From: Ricinus communis
Lineage: Eukaryota > Streptophyta > Magnoliopsida > Malpighiales > Euphorbiaceae
Direction: 5' to 3'
DNA length: 64,000 nt
Assembly (NCBI RefSeq): GCF_019578655.1
Contig: NC_063265.1
Location: 14,308,285 to 14,372,284, forward strand
Shown: piece by piece, positions 26,317 to 44,891 of the stretch
Position numbering within the stretch: the stretch's first letter is position 1
How the letters are laid out: the number at the start of each line of letters is the position of its first letter
Made by a program: the position numbers and the translations under genes
Notes under the pieces: model-generated
What the model was told of the DNA's origin: nothing
The model's database searches: none
The model's input: the letters and a program-made list of their open reading frames with translations, nothing else

Positions 26317-27943
26317 CTTCACTGCGGCATAGATTGTGAATATGTAATTATTTAGGTTAGGTTCTTTTGTACAGGGAGAAAAATGAATGCCTGGATACTG
26401 CTGGTGGAATTCATGAGTAGGAAAAGGGAGCTGATTGTAATGAAACAAGAGGAAGCTCCTCATCTTCACTGACAAGTCATTGATGCGACGTGTGTATATA
26501 CGGTATATAAGGTGCAGGCACGGGTAGTTGATTTAAAAAAGTTGGGAAGCTGTACAGTAGGAAAGATGGGGATTTCAAATGGTTTTCCGACATTTCATGT
26601 ATAGAATCATTGTGCATACAGATTCCTTTGCCATAGAATTAGTTGCTTTTTCTCGTGTCTTTTTTCTGATAGAAGTGGAAAACAGTCTTGGATAGTAGGC
26701 TTTAGTTTTATATAACAAACATAAATGCTAATGTTATTGACAGGCTTATAGAAAGCATGGGTTCGTTTCATTTAGCTAATCATTCTGTGCTCCTTGTATG
26801 TTTTACCTAATATACTCATCTTCTATGGTTCTTTCGGCTTTGCACATGCAGCAGCTAGCAAAAGCTATGATTGGGATTGGGATGCTGCCTTGCTGGGGTT
26901 ATCTTTTCATGTTGTGCTAATCAGGTTGAGCACAATGAAAAATGGACTCCATAGTTTTAATGGAATTAGCAGTGTTATAGAATGTAAAAAATAAGTATTA
27001 CAAGCAGGAACTAGATGGAGCAAACATGCCTTAACTGGTATTGTTGCCAAGGATTCAGACTCCAATTATCAAACATATAATTATGGCCTATAGGCTGCTT
27101 TGGACCTATTTGAAAACGGTTCAACTAAGACCTTGAGCTGATAGAAGTCTAAAACAAAATAATAAAAATTAATTAATGTGGCAATAATAATGAAATAAAA
27201 TAATCACATAATAAAACTAATAAGATAAAATTTCATCGAATCCAATAAACAGTAAAATCTTAAAAATAGTGATTTTTATTTATCACTCAAAATATCAGAT
27301 CAAAATACTCCTAAAAGAACTTATTTGTTAGAAAATGAAAATGAAATTTTACATTTTGAAGTTATGTGTTTTTTAATAAAGGTAAATATATTTTGATTGC
27401 GCCATTAATTTATAATTCTAGGTTCAGGCTCATAGTTGGATCGTTTGTTAAAAAATAAAACTTTCCAAATGGAAAAAAGAATCTTAAGGTCTAATATGAA
27501 ATTATAACTATACCGTAAGGACCAAATTGGGAGAAATTCTAATGTTTATATTACATATCAAAGTTGTCATTTTGTCGAGGCAGAATATATACAATATTTG
27601 GGTATTTTTTTATACTTAGGTTTCTGTCAAACAATACCGAATGGTGCAAAAATGTTTATGTAGATTTGCATTTGGGCTTGTGTCGGAATGCATATTTGTT
27701 TGCTAATTTTGTAAGAAACAATGAGAAGAGAGACAAAGAAGAGGATAGAATATGCTCAACGTATTACTTTGCATTTCCATCCACCCAACAAAACAATCTT
27801 TCCCTCCCTTTCCCTTATCTTCTTCTTCTTCTGCTTCAGCTTCTGCTTCAGCTTCTGCTTCTTCCCAGTTAAGTCTAAATTAAACTCCATCCTTTCTTTG
27901 TCTCAACTCAAATGGACCATAACCTTCAACAACAGCTCCAGCT
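26317..27943. other. UPL4 3' UTR and intergenic DNA to HCF152
   Basis: About 400 bases probably form the UPL4 3' UTR. The rest is AT-rich and contains no recognised gene. The last 150 bases are the CT-rich leader of HCF152, including a short TTCTGCTTCAGC minisatellite at about 27823-27866. Confidence 0.6.
27823..27866 (+). repeat. TTC/TTCTGCTTCAGC minisatellite in the HCF152 leader
   Basis: A TTC run passes into repeats of a 12-base unit TTCTGCTTCAGC. It lies 80-120 bases before the HCF152 start codon, so probably in the 5' UTR. Other frames through it make long Leu/Gln ORFs that are artefacts of the repeat. Confidence 0.75.
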
Positions 27944-30166
27944 ATGATTAACCCACCACTTCCCTCATCCTCTTCCTCCTGCTCTCTTTCTCCACTCTCT
28001 CCTCCGTACCCACTTGCCCACTCTCTCACTCTCCTCCACTGGCCCACCAAAAAACCCACTCGTCAATTCCGTCTCTACACAGCCACAACACCAGACCTCT
28101 CTCTCACCACTGCTACTAACAATGACCAGACCCTTTTATCTCTCCTCCGCCAAAGAGAAACTGATAAAGCTTGGATCTTCTACTCTCAATCTCCTCTACT
28201 TCCAAATCCCACTTGCCTTAGCCGCTTAGTCTCTCAACTCTCTTACCAAAATACCCCTCTTAGTCTCTCACGCGCCCAGTCCATTCTCACGCGCCTCCGC
28301 CAGGAGCGCCAACTCCATCGCCTTGATGCTAATTCCCTTGGTCTCCTCGCCGTCTCTGCCACCAAATCCGGTCAATTATCCTATGCTGTTTCACTCATTA
28401 ACTCTATGCTCCGTTCTGGGTATCTCCCTCATGTTAAGGCATGGTCAGCTGTTATCAGTCGCCTTTCTTCTTCTCCTGATGATGGCCCCCAACAAGCTAT
28501 CAAGCTTTTCAATTCAATCACGCGACGCGTGCGTCGCTTTAATGACGCGGCATTGGTGGCTGACTCGAATCCTGACACGGCTGCTTTTAATAGTGTGCTC
28601 AATGCTTGTGCTAATTTGGGAGATGGGAAAATGTTTTTGCAGTTGTTTGATCAAATGTCTGAGTTTGGAGCTGAGCCTGATATTTTGACTTATAATGTTA
28701 TGATTAAGTTGTGTGCTAGATGTGATAGGAAAGACTTGCTTGTGTTTGTTTTAGAAAGGGTAATTCAAAAGAGAATTCCTTTGTGTATGACCACTTTGCA
28801 TTCTCTTGTTGCTGCATATGTTGGGTTTGGTGATCTGGAAACCGCAGAGATAATGGCTCAAGCAATGAGAGAAGGAAGGAGAGATCTGTGTAAGATTCTT
28901 AGAGAGGTTAATATGGAAGATTTGGGTTATTATGGGGAGGATGTAATTGAGAATAGTCAGAGGTTGGATCAAAACAGGAAAAATATGTTTGTGTTTGAGA
29001 AGCTGCTTCCTAATTCGATTCAATCCGGTGACACAGAGCCATCATTGTTACCTAAAGTTTATGCACCTGACTCTAGAATTTACACTACTTTGATGAAAGG
29101 TTATATGAATCAAGGCCGTGTAAGCGACACTATTAGAATGCTGGAGGCAATGAGGCATCAGGATGATAATGCAAGTCATCCTGACCATGTATCATATACA
29201 ACAGTTATCTCTGCTCTTGTAAAGGCAGGTTCAATGGACCGTGCTCGTCAAGTACTAGCTGAGATGACAAGAATTGGTGTGCCTGCTAACAGGATTACTT
29301 ATAATATTCTTCTCAAGGGTCATTGCCAGCACCTGCAGATTGATAAGGCTAAGGAGTTGCTTAAAGAAATGGATGAAAATGCTGAAATTGAGCCTGATGT
29401 GGTTTCATATAATACTATGATTGATGGGTGTATACAGGTTGATGACAGTGCAGGAGCTCTGGCCTTTTTCAATGAGATGCGAGAGAAAGGGATTGCTCCC
29501 ACCAAGATCAGTTACACTACTTTGATGAAAGCTTTTTCCTTGTCAGGTCAACCGAAGTTGGCTAATCAAGTATTTGATGAGATGTTCAAAGACCCACGAG
29601 TAAAAGTTGATTTAATTGCATGGAATGTGCTTGTTGAAGCGTATTGTAAGCTGGGATTGGTCGAGCAAGCCAAGAAAATAATCCAGAGAATGAAGGAGAA
29701 TGGCTTCCACCCTAACGTGGCTACTTATGGTAGCCTTGCAAGTGGTATAGCACTGGCTAGAAAACCAGGGGAAGCACTAATATTATGGAATGAAGTCAAG
29801 GAAAGGCTTGAGATGCAGAAAGAAGGCCACAATTCTAAATCTGATTTGCCACCTCCACCAGCATTCAAACCTGATGAGGGTATGCTAGATACTCTGGCTG
29901 ATATCTGTGTGAGGGCTGCTCTTTTCCAGAAGGCTCTAGAAATAGTGGCTTGCATGGAAGAAAATGGAATATTTCCAAATAAGATGAAGTATAAGAAGAT
30001 TTATGTGGAGATGCATTCCAGGATGTTCACTAGTAAACATGCCTCGCAGGCCAGAGTAGATAGGAGAAGAGAGAGGAAAAGAGCAGCTGAGGCTTTCAAG
30101 TTTTGGTTGGGCTTGCCAAATTCTTATTACGGGAGTGAGTGGGGGGTTGGACCTACTGAATACTGA
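27944..30166 (+). CDS. HCF152: Chloroplast pentatricopeptide repeat protein HCF152, intronless, 740 aa
   Basis: A single open exon gives 740 residues. In Arabidopsis, HCF152 binds RNA of the plastid psbB-psbT-psbH-petB-petD transcript and is needed for processing and stability around psbH-petB, hence for the cytochrome b6f complex. The N-terminus is Ser/Pro/Thr-rich with few acidic residues (MINPPLPSSSSSCSLS), as in a chloroplast transit peptide. About ten or more 35-residue PPR motifs follow, seen in starts such as DTAAFNSVLNACANLGD, DILTYNVMIKLCAR, RIYTTLMKGYMNQGR, RITYNILLKGHC, VSYNTMIDGCIQ, ISYTTLMKAFSLSGQP and IAWNVLVEAYCKLG. A lower-complexity insert lies near residues 320-365. The tail RRERKRAAEAFKFWLGLPNS is a strong family signature, which I recall from the Arabidopsis protein. 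Lack of introns is typical of P-class PPR genes. It faces MCM8 tail to tail, as in Arabidopsis. Confidence 0.94.
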   Translation: MINPPLPSSSSSCSLSPLSPPYPLAHSLTLLHWPTKKPTRQFRLYTATTPDLSLTTATNNDQTLLSLLRQRETDKAWIFYSQSPLLPNPTCLSRLVSQLSYQNTPLSLSRAQSILTRLRQERQLHRLDANSLGLLAVSATKSGQLSYAVSLINSMLRSGYLPHVKAWSAVISRLSSSPDDGPQQAIKLFNSITRRVRRFNDAALVADSNPDTAAFNSVLNACANLGDGKMFLQLFDQMSEFGAEPDILTYNVMIKLCARCDRKDLLVFVLERVIQKRIPLCMTTLHSLVAAYVGFGDLETAEIMAQAMREGRRDLCKILREVNMEDLGYYGEDVIENSQRLDQNRKNMFVFEKLLPNSIQSGDTEPSLLPKVYAPDSRIYTTLMKGYMNQGRVSDTIRMLEAMRHQDDNASHPDHVSYTTVISALVKAGSMDRARQVLAEMTRIGVPANRITYNILLKGHCQHLQIDKAKELLKEMDENAEIEPDVVSYNTMIDGCIQVDDSAGALAFFNEMREKGIAPTKISYTTLMKAFSLSGQPKLANQVFDEMFKDPRVKVDLIAWNVLVEAYCKLGLVEQAKKIIQRMKENGFHPNVATYGSLASGIALARKPGEALILWNEVKERLEMQKEGHNSKSDLPPPPAFKPDEGMLDTLADICVRAALFQKALEIVACMEENGIFPNKMKYKKIYVEMHSRMFTSKHASQARVDRRRERKRAAEAFKFWLGLPNSYYGSEWGVGPTEY

Positions 30167-30808
30167 TGGAGATGGTTATGCTTGAGATCGAGTTTAGCAC
30201 TATGTGCTTGACTGTAAAATATGGTACTAAGATTGGAATTCCATACAGAAAAATGAAAAATAGATTTTACAGGATTGTTCTTGTATATTAGGAATCTTGA
30301 ATTCTAGATGTAATATAACCATTGTACAAAGAAATGAACTGATTCTAGGCAAATCTGTTTCAGGAGAACAGAAAATTCTGAATTGGTTCATGTTGCATAT
30401 CAAATGTAATACATCATTCTTTTCACAATTTTTACAAAAGAAGCTGCTTTTTCTGTACATGATAGCATCAAATCACAGATATATGAACTGGGGACTCTTT
30501 GAAGCCATACAGTTCCCTTCAAGCAGTTTGATGGGATTTTTAGGGATAATACAAAATAACCAACAGAAGTTTTCCAATTCTCCACAGAACTTCAGCCCCT
30601 TCACCTCGACGATTGACTTCGTGTATAAGATGAAGTTAGCACCTACAACACAAATTGCAGTCATTAGAAAGAAGTAGCTTGCAGCTGGTTAATTATTTAT
30701 GTTCACATATCTGCTGGTGTTTCAAGTAATAACTGCAAAAGATTTTTTTGTATTGCAGTATTTGGTCATTTTCAAGGGTAGATATGCATTCAGATCATCA
30801 GATTATCA
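30167..30808. other. Convergent 3' region between HCF152 and MCM8
   Basis: The 642 bases between two facing stop codons should hold both 3' UTRs, possibly overlapping. I see no other coding signal; the ORFs here are short and unsupported. Confidence 0.65.
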
Positions 30809-36785
<5,977 letters not shown>

Positions 36786-37668
36786 GACTCTTGCAATCGA
36801 ACCGATCACTGGTTAGGGCCCTCTGCTACTGTTACTGCCAGTGTTTGCTAAAATACCTCTCGGTTTTGGCGGGAGAGACTTGAGATTACCTTTACGACCA
36901 GTCGTTCGTTATAGAGTAAACATGTGTGAGTTCACGACAAGACATTACTTGTCGTCCGGTAGTCGCCTTAACGCTATGTTTGGAGAGAGAACGTAAAATT
37001 GGAGGGAGGGAAGAAAGAAAATTAATGTTGGAAAAGAATTTGAAAATCAATTTGCTTTTTTTAAAAAAGAAAAAAACAAAGCACAAAATTGGACCATCAT
37101 TCTATGCCCCAATTCCACATTACATTCGAAGAATATAACATCATTACCATTTAATTTATTTAGTTCAATAAATGTGTAATATCATTAAAAACAATTTTAT
37201 AATTTAAGAAAAAGGCAAAGAAAATATAATATATGATTAAAACAAATTTCTTGAAGGCCATAACAAATTATTGGAAATTGATCCTAAGAAGAAAATAGAA
37301 AATTAAGTAAAGAAAAAAAATAACGAAAGTCCTAAAATAAATACATATTATCATCACCTTGATCTGACCAAAGGCCCATCATCAAATGGCCGATTATGCT
37401 TTTTCACCTGGTTCCGCCTCAAAGTGATACACACACGATACGCTCCCCAATTTTATTATTATTATTTTTTTTTCATATACAGTTTCTTTTTCCTTAAAAT
37501 TATTTTTAACTCCAAAACGCCGCTTCTCCAAAATTCAAAAATCTACCGTCTCTCTCTCTCTCTTTCTCCCCACACATTTCCACTCAGTCCCTTGGAATTC
37601 GATTTCTCAAGTTTGAATCAATTTCAATTCAATTGCCTTACTTTTTTTTGGATCGATTGATCTGTAAA
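36786..37668. promoter_or_regulatory. Bidirectional promoter region between MCM8 and the Ser/Lys-rich gene
   Basis: The two start codons face away from each other across 883 bases. The MCM8 side contains an E2F-like site (36864-36874). The right side has an AT-rich middle, a CT-rich stretch about 37540-37580, and then the leader of the next gene. No coding exon is evident. Confidence 0.6.
36864..36874 (+). promoter_or_regulatory. E2F-like site upstream of MCM8
   Basis: TTTTGGCGGGA fits the plant E2F consensus WTTSSCSS and lies about 80 bases upstream of the MCM8 ATG. MCM-family and other S-phase genes are classic E2F targets, so position and gene type agree. Binding itself is inferred. Confidence 0.6.
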
Positions 37669-37800
37669 ATGAGTGTGTCTGAGGAAAATTTCGATCTTGA
37701 AGATAAAAGCCTAAGTCTAATTGATGTTAGCTTCGAGGACGATTGCCTCTACAATTCTCCTTCTCGTGACCCTCAATTTCTCCATTCTTCAGGTTCTTTC

Positions 37801-37836
<36 letters not shown>

Positions 37837-40800
37837 TTAGAATTTGTTAATGCGAAGCTGATTGATTTTGTTGATGCTGTTGTTTTGATTAAGTCTAATT
37901 ATTCGATGATTGGTAAGTTGATATAATATGAAACTAATTTATAATTTGAGACTTATCAATGATTTCGAACAAAAGTGGAAAATAAAAATAGAAGCCAAGT
38001 TAAATTTTGAAATTAAAAAAAAAAATGTAGATGTGAAATGTAAGGAAATGAGTAATTTAAATAAAAGAAATAATAACTGGAAGAAGCTTCTGTTATGTGA
38101 AAGAATTTGTAAATTTTTTTTTTCCTTAAAAATGCTGTAGCTTTGCTATTGATAATGATGTGATTTTGTAGATTTCTGTGGTAAGGTAGCGCCCTTTAGT
38201 CTCTGCAACTTTTGTTTGATATAGTTTCTGCCAAAAGACGGAAATTTGCCTTACATTAATCACAGATTGATTTTACAGTTTCTATTCTGTGTTATTTTGA
38301 ATTTATGTTTTTGAAATTGCAAAAGTCCCTTTCGTATAATCTGGCATAATAATGCTATATGCAGATGATCAGACACAGCATAAAACTGTTCAGTTTTCTC
38401 TGGGTGCGCAAACCCTAGGAGATTCTCTTGAAGGAGATGGACAAGTAACACAAAAACCACTTGAATCAGAACAAGAAAAGACAAGGAGAAATGAAAAGTA
38501 CAACTTGCGGAAGAGTTTAGCCTGGGATAGTGCCTTTTTCACAAGTGCTGGTATTTTCCTATATTTATTTATTTTGTCCATTTGATGTTTGGAGTTCTTT
38601 AGTCTTTGTCAATATTGATATGATTTATTGTCTAACCAGGTGTTCTAGAACCAGATGAATTATCTAGCATAATTGGAGGAGCTGAGAAAGGTGAAAGAAA
38701 ACATATGTTACCAGGAATTGAGGAGGATATACACAGATCTACTGATTCGATATCGACATTAGCAACGGATAGTTCAACTTTAGGAACTCTCGAGGATGAC
38801 TTGTTTGGGGATATAAGAGCTTCAATACAGAAATCTAGTAAAACATTAAATACAGCATTTTCACAGGGTAAAGCGGGATCTGGAGCAGATGAGAGCAAAC
38901 ATACCAAATGTGAGTATCCTTATGTGATGTGGGGCAATAGAAAATACTGGATCCTGTTGGAATAACCTCTTTTCCTCACTCACAACTCATTATCGTTATA
39001 GACTTTATCATTTTATCAATAAGCATTGCTTATTTAATCAACACTGCAATGAAGGGTACTACTATATTTCCAGTCATTACTACCAAATGACCATTGTGCA
39101 ACAGCTTTTCATTTCTGGTGATTTAGATTTTTGTTCAATGTGATGGCTTGAATGTCTAGGCAGATCTTATATTGTCCTTATGACTTAATATATGTTGGAA
39201 GTTCCTCCAAAGAGGCAGTATTAAAGATATACATTTTTTTCTATAAGACCAGTCCTCATTCCTGGACAAGAACCTGTGTTTTCGTTCTTCACAAGGTGAC
39301 AGTGTTGGACAGGTCAAAGGACAATTTAAGTTGGGTCTACCTATAGACTCAATGGGTAAATGGTACATTATAGTCAGGAGTAAAAAAGAAATAGAAAGCA
39401 GGCTTTTCTCAAAGCTACTCTTTTACCTAGGCTTCCTACTAGGCCAAATTGAATTCCTTCCCCTTAAACATGCACATAAAGTTTCTTTCATTAGTTCCTA
39501 TGCGATGAGAGTTTGAATTTCATAATCTGACTAATTGAGCAAGTCCTGGACATTTTATCTACTCTCTGCATTTCTTTGTGGATTATTTTTACACTAACAG
39601 TGAGTTTCCTTTCAGCCTTACAGAAGGTGGAGAATGTTTATCAAAATAAGGTAAATTCAATGGTTGTCAGCCCAAATCATCACTACTTAAATGGTACTTG
39701 GTCTATTATATTGTGAATTTCATTTGAAGACTCGGACATTTAGGCTATTGTATTGTGAGTTTCAGCTAAAGACTAAAGCTGCTCCCAGAAAGCCAAATGT
39801 TACCATCAAAGGATCAGGGAAAGTGGCAAACCAGGTCTCTCCTAGTGCACAAGCTTCAAAGGCATGTACCACTTGATGCTTAGAATTAAATTACATTTTC
39901 GCATTAAAATAGTCTCAATGTGAATTTTTTCATCATTCTAACTATAAGGAAACCAGGTTTCTCCTAATTCTCCACAAACTTCAAAGGGCATGTGTTTTTG
40001 ATACTTCAGAAATGTGATTTTTTTGGGTTTGCATGAAAATGGTCTTGATGAATTTTACCCCCATTTTTACTAGAAGTGGACATTGTTTATTCAACAATTT
40101 TACACGTACGTTAGTCCTCATCTTAGTCTAAATCTTATCAGGCTAATCTAACCATGCAATATAATGGCTGACCCTCTGAACCCTGAAAACAAAGGGCGTC
40201 ATGCATTGTTTAAGCTCTACGCAACTTTTGTAGGTTCTGTTTCATGTTGATGTTCACTTAAGCAGGGAGAAAACGAGCAGTTAAACAATGTAAAGCTGAA
40301 TCGGGCATTTATGTTCTGACTTGCGCTATTTCTTTGCAGTCTAATTCCAAGAATGGAGAGGCAATTTCTTCTCTCTGTAAGCCACCTAAAATAGTAGGCA
40401 GACCTAGTGCCATCTTAGCAACAATAGCAGCAACCAAGAGAGCTTCATTGGGATTGGGTGCCAACCGTGTCAAAATGGAAAAGGATAATACAAAAAACTT
40501 AACTGCTCATTCAGAAAAATCAAAAAGTTTGCCTGGTATTTGAATCTGATTTTTTATTATTTATACTTTCCATATACACAGGTTGTGCTTGACTTTTGAT
40601 ATGCTTAATAGTGCCAGCTAAAGGAGCAAAAGTCCCTGCTGTTGGTGGTTCACGAAACACTGTGCCCAAGCCCATGCTACCTGTCAAGTCCTCTTTGCGT
40701 TCTTCTGTGGCAACTAAGAAACAGCTGACAACTTCTTCCTCTATTGACAGTTTGGAAAGCCTGTCATCCGACAGTAGCAGTAACCATTCCTTGAATATTG

Positions 40801-42312
40801 CGAAAAGAAAAATTGATTCCAGAACTTGTTCCACTGGCTCAACTGTCAAAAACACTTTGAGAACTGCATCAAGAAATAAGAATCAGCCAACAAGCCTGCT
40901 TACCTCACCTTATTTGAAGTCTCTGCCTAAGCCATCTTCTAGCATATCACCTGCAAGCTCTGTTAGTGAATGGTCTTCAGAATTATCGTCACCAACATCT
41001 ACCATTAATAAAAGGTCAAACAGTTCAAGACCTAGCCTTGACAATGATCATGCCTCCCAAGTCTTGGCCTCTAAAAACAAGTGCTCAGTTGGACATGGTA
41101 CACAAGTCTCTGGATTGCCAAGTGAGTGTGTAAAACAAGTCTCAAGAGGAAGTGGTGGACTTGTTCATCCAGATTCTGTTAAACCTTCAGGGCTTCGGAT
41201 GCCATCGCCAAAGATTGGTTATTTTGATGGGGTCAGTTCTGATTTCCCTTTCTTAAGTATGATACACTAATTTGGAAGTGGTTTTGCCAAGGTATTTTAC
41301 GAGAAAGAAAAAGTAAAAGCCACCATTTTTGAATGCCTGGGTTATGTATGCTAAAAAGATGTTTCGCTTAGAACTATGATGATAAAATCACCTCCTTACC
41401 CTTTATCACTTTTAAATCTGATTTTTTATTACTAATACATTCACTTGTGGTTTTTATGTTATGCAGGCAAGGTCAACAGTGCGTACTCCTAATGGAAGTA
41501 GCCAACCTCACCCAACTGTACCCAGTGACTTGCCTAGATTTGGTGCAGCAAATGTCAGCCCCAGTGGAGGGTCAAAAAACGTAAAACCTGGAAAGCTTCA
41601 ACCAGCTAGAAATGTAGTGGTTCAGGGCACCAAAATTGCGGTTCAGAAACCAGCCTTGGAATGCCAACCTAAATCTCCTTTGCCTCTTCAGGAATCCTCA
41701 AATACTGCACCAAATGCTTTTAGTGCTACAAGAAATGAAAAAAACCGTCCTTGCATTTCTCTGAAGGTTCAGAATAGAAAGTCTCCTAAGGCTGAAAAAG
41801 TTGCAACTAAAGAAAGTAATACAGCAATTAACAATCCGGAATTTGGTTATGTTGAGACGAATAACAGCCTATGTAAGGATAAGATGAGTCCACAGGGCAA
41901 GGGTGATGCCTTTGTGAAAGATGCAGAGCTTGTTCTCAGTAATAGAGGATCTGGTACTACACATAATTCAAGTTCTGTATCCGAGGTTGAAAATATAACG
42001 ATTTCGCAGAAAGCAGGTGAGGGTGCAATATGTGGTGAAAAGAATGATTTGAGTTCCTTTTCTAATGTCAAGGAGAAGGAAAAAGCTTGTGTTCAGGATC
42101 AAGTTGATGGTTTGATCCAACACGTTGGAGCATTGGATATTTGTCAGGAGATCCAGCAAAAACCCATTGGTGATTTTCTTTCTATTGATGACGTGAATGA
42201 AAGCACAGAAGTTAATACTAATGCCCTACAGGCATTTGTGAAGTTATCAATTCCTGCCCCCTCTCTCACTCCAATTGATGGGGTAAAAGTAGCCGAGATT
42301 GATAAGAGCTAA
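37669..42312 (+). CDS. Uncharacterised Ser/Lys-rich plant protein (At2g37070/At3g53320 type), about 790 aa
   Basis: Coding exons: 37669-37792, 38365-38550, 38640-38909, 39616-39650, 39766-39861 (or to 39834), 40340-40535, 40612-41231, 41467-42312. All join in frame. The acidic N-terminus (MSVSEENFDLEDKSLSLIDV) is followed by the motif KSLAWDSAFFTSAGVLEPDE, which I recall as conserved in this plant family. Acidic residues follow, then a long low-complexity basic, Ser-rich middle (PSAILATIAATKRASLG, SSIDSLESLSSDSSS) and a tail around QAFVKLSIPAPSLTPIDGVK. There is no signal peptide, membrane span or enzyme domain. Composition resembles microtubule-associated or scaffold proteins, but that is a guess. 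The end of exon 5 is uncertain: either a GT donor after 39834 or a GC donor after 39861. A decayed copy of that exon end follows in the intron. A 3' UTR intron may lie after 42312. Confidence 0.82.
37804..37833 (+). repeat. (CT)15 microsatellite in intron 1
   Basis: A perfect CT run of about 30 bases begins 11 bases downstream of the first splice donor of the Ser/Lys-rich gene. Confidence 0.9.
39828..40077 (+). repeat. Tandem duplication of an exon end plus intron start
   Basis: Two adjacent copies of a 120-130 bp segment (39828-39949 and 39950-40077) begin with AAACCAGGT and pass through ACTTCAAAG-like and GGCATGT-like blocks into similar intron sequence. The first copy is the end of exon 5 of the Ser/Lys-rich gene. 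The second is a diverged copy within the intron, ending in an in-frame stop soon after. Confidence 0.7.
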
Positions 42313-43309
42313 GAAATAGCTTAAACCAAATAAGCAGTGAGTTTCTTGAAGGAATAAAGTTTATCTAGATCAGTTACCAGGCACAGTTGGACTTCATTCT
42401 TCTCTTGCATTTTACTACACTATTCGTTTCAATGTTAGGTCACCCCTAATTATCTAATTAAATACTTTTTGCACAAGTTTCCTAAGTTCTGCTGAAACTG
42501 CCTTGTCGGCTAATGCTGTGCAGGTACTTTTGTCCTTGGAGCGAGAATCTGATGAGAATTATTTTTTTACTTTAAGACTCGAAAGGAAAATGTCTCCAAA
42601 CTCTGAGATCCGAAAGTGTAGCTTTAGGAAGTTCTCTGTCCTTGATGCAGATTGTGTTAGAAATAAGTCATTAAACAGAGCTGCACGTATTAGGTGTTGA
42701 TGTACATTTTATGATCATGTATAATCTTTTAAGTCAGTTAATATTTTCTTTTCATCTTTTTGGAATTTCATATTAGTTTGTAGTAGTTGGTTTTGAGTAC
42801 AATTCTTTCTGCCAGAAGAAATAATTGATTTTGTTCCTCTCTATTGCACAAAATTTTAAGGGTCAGAATTTTGCAAATGAAGAGGCCATGGCTCGGCCTT
42901 GCATTATACTTGTGTTAGCCAATAGCTAACTAGAGATTGAGAAGGACACATGGGAGGGCCAATAGAAAGATGAGATCAATTTTTCTTTAGCACGGATTTC
43001 ACATTTTAAATTACTTCGAAATCACAGCCAAGTTTTTTCACAGATTTCAATTTCCTTTTTATCAATGACACCATGCTAATTGTTAACGAGTATGAAATAT
43101 AGCATGTATTTCAATGTTAAAGAGGAAATTTTGAGGCGACAGTGAATGATAATCTCGGACAAATATTAAAACCAAAAATATTCAATACAGTAACTAGAAA
43201 GGTTAAAAATGTTCAACAGATCCACTAAAAAACAGAGAGAAGCATATCGGATTCTTTGAAAGGTTTAGCAATAGATAGTAGAATCTCTCCACATTGCAAA
43301 ATCTTAAGC
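42313..43309. other. Convergent 3' region between the Ser/Lys-rich gene and RPS23
   Basis: This holds the 3' UTR of the left gene and that of RPS23 from the right. A 65-codon ORF at 42503-42700 is open but lacks support and is probably 3' UTR sequence. The rest is AT-rich. Confidence 0.55.
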
Positions 43310-44693
<1,384 letters not shown>

Positions 44694-44777
44694 GGCTGCT
44701 GAAACAAGTTTCTTCGAAGGCGACGAGGGTCTTTAGAGCTTGAAGGTGAAGAGAACAGGAGCCAGTAGCCGCTACTT

Positions 44778-44795
44778 AAAACCCTAACCCTAAAA
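44778..44795 (-). promoter_or_regulatory. Double telo-box upstream of RPS23
   Basis: AAAACCCTAACCCTAAAA on the plus strand contains two overlapping AAACCCTAA-type telo-boxes, about 85 bases upstream of the RPS23 ATG. Telo-boxes are a well-known element of plant translation-machinery promoters. Given its distance it may overlap the leader. Confidence 0.65.
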
Positions 44796-44860
44796 TTGCT
44801 GCTGATGCGCTCTGTTTATAGAGATTGAAGTGAAGTGGAGTTGGTCCATCAAAGTTTCTT

Positions 44861-44891
44861 TGGGCTTGAAGTATTGGGTTTTATTTGGGCC
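44861..44891 (-). promoter_or_regulatory. Two site II (TGGGCY) motifs in the RPS23 promoter
   Basis: TGGGCT at 44861-44866 and TGGGCC at 44886-44891 fit the TCP-bound site II element. In plants it commonly pairs with telo-boxes in ribosomal protein promoters. Both lie 170-200 bases upstream of the ATG. Confidence 0.55.

Noticed and set aside
27564..27872. 102-codon plus-strand ORF before HCF152
   Set aside because: Its Leu/Gln-rich end comes from the TTC/TTCTGC repeat in the leader. No homology recognised.
36786..36809. Upstream in-frame GTG as MCM8 start
   Set aside because: Plant translation normally starts at ATG; the ATG at 36785 is used and no conserved residues are lost.
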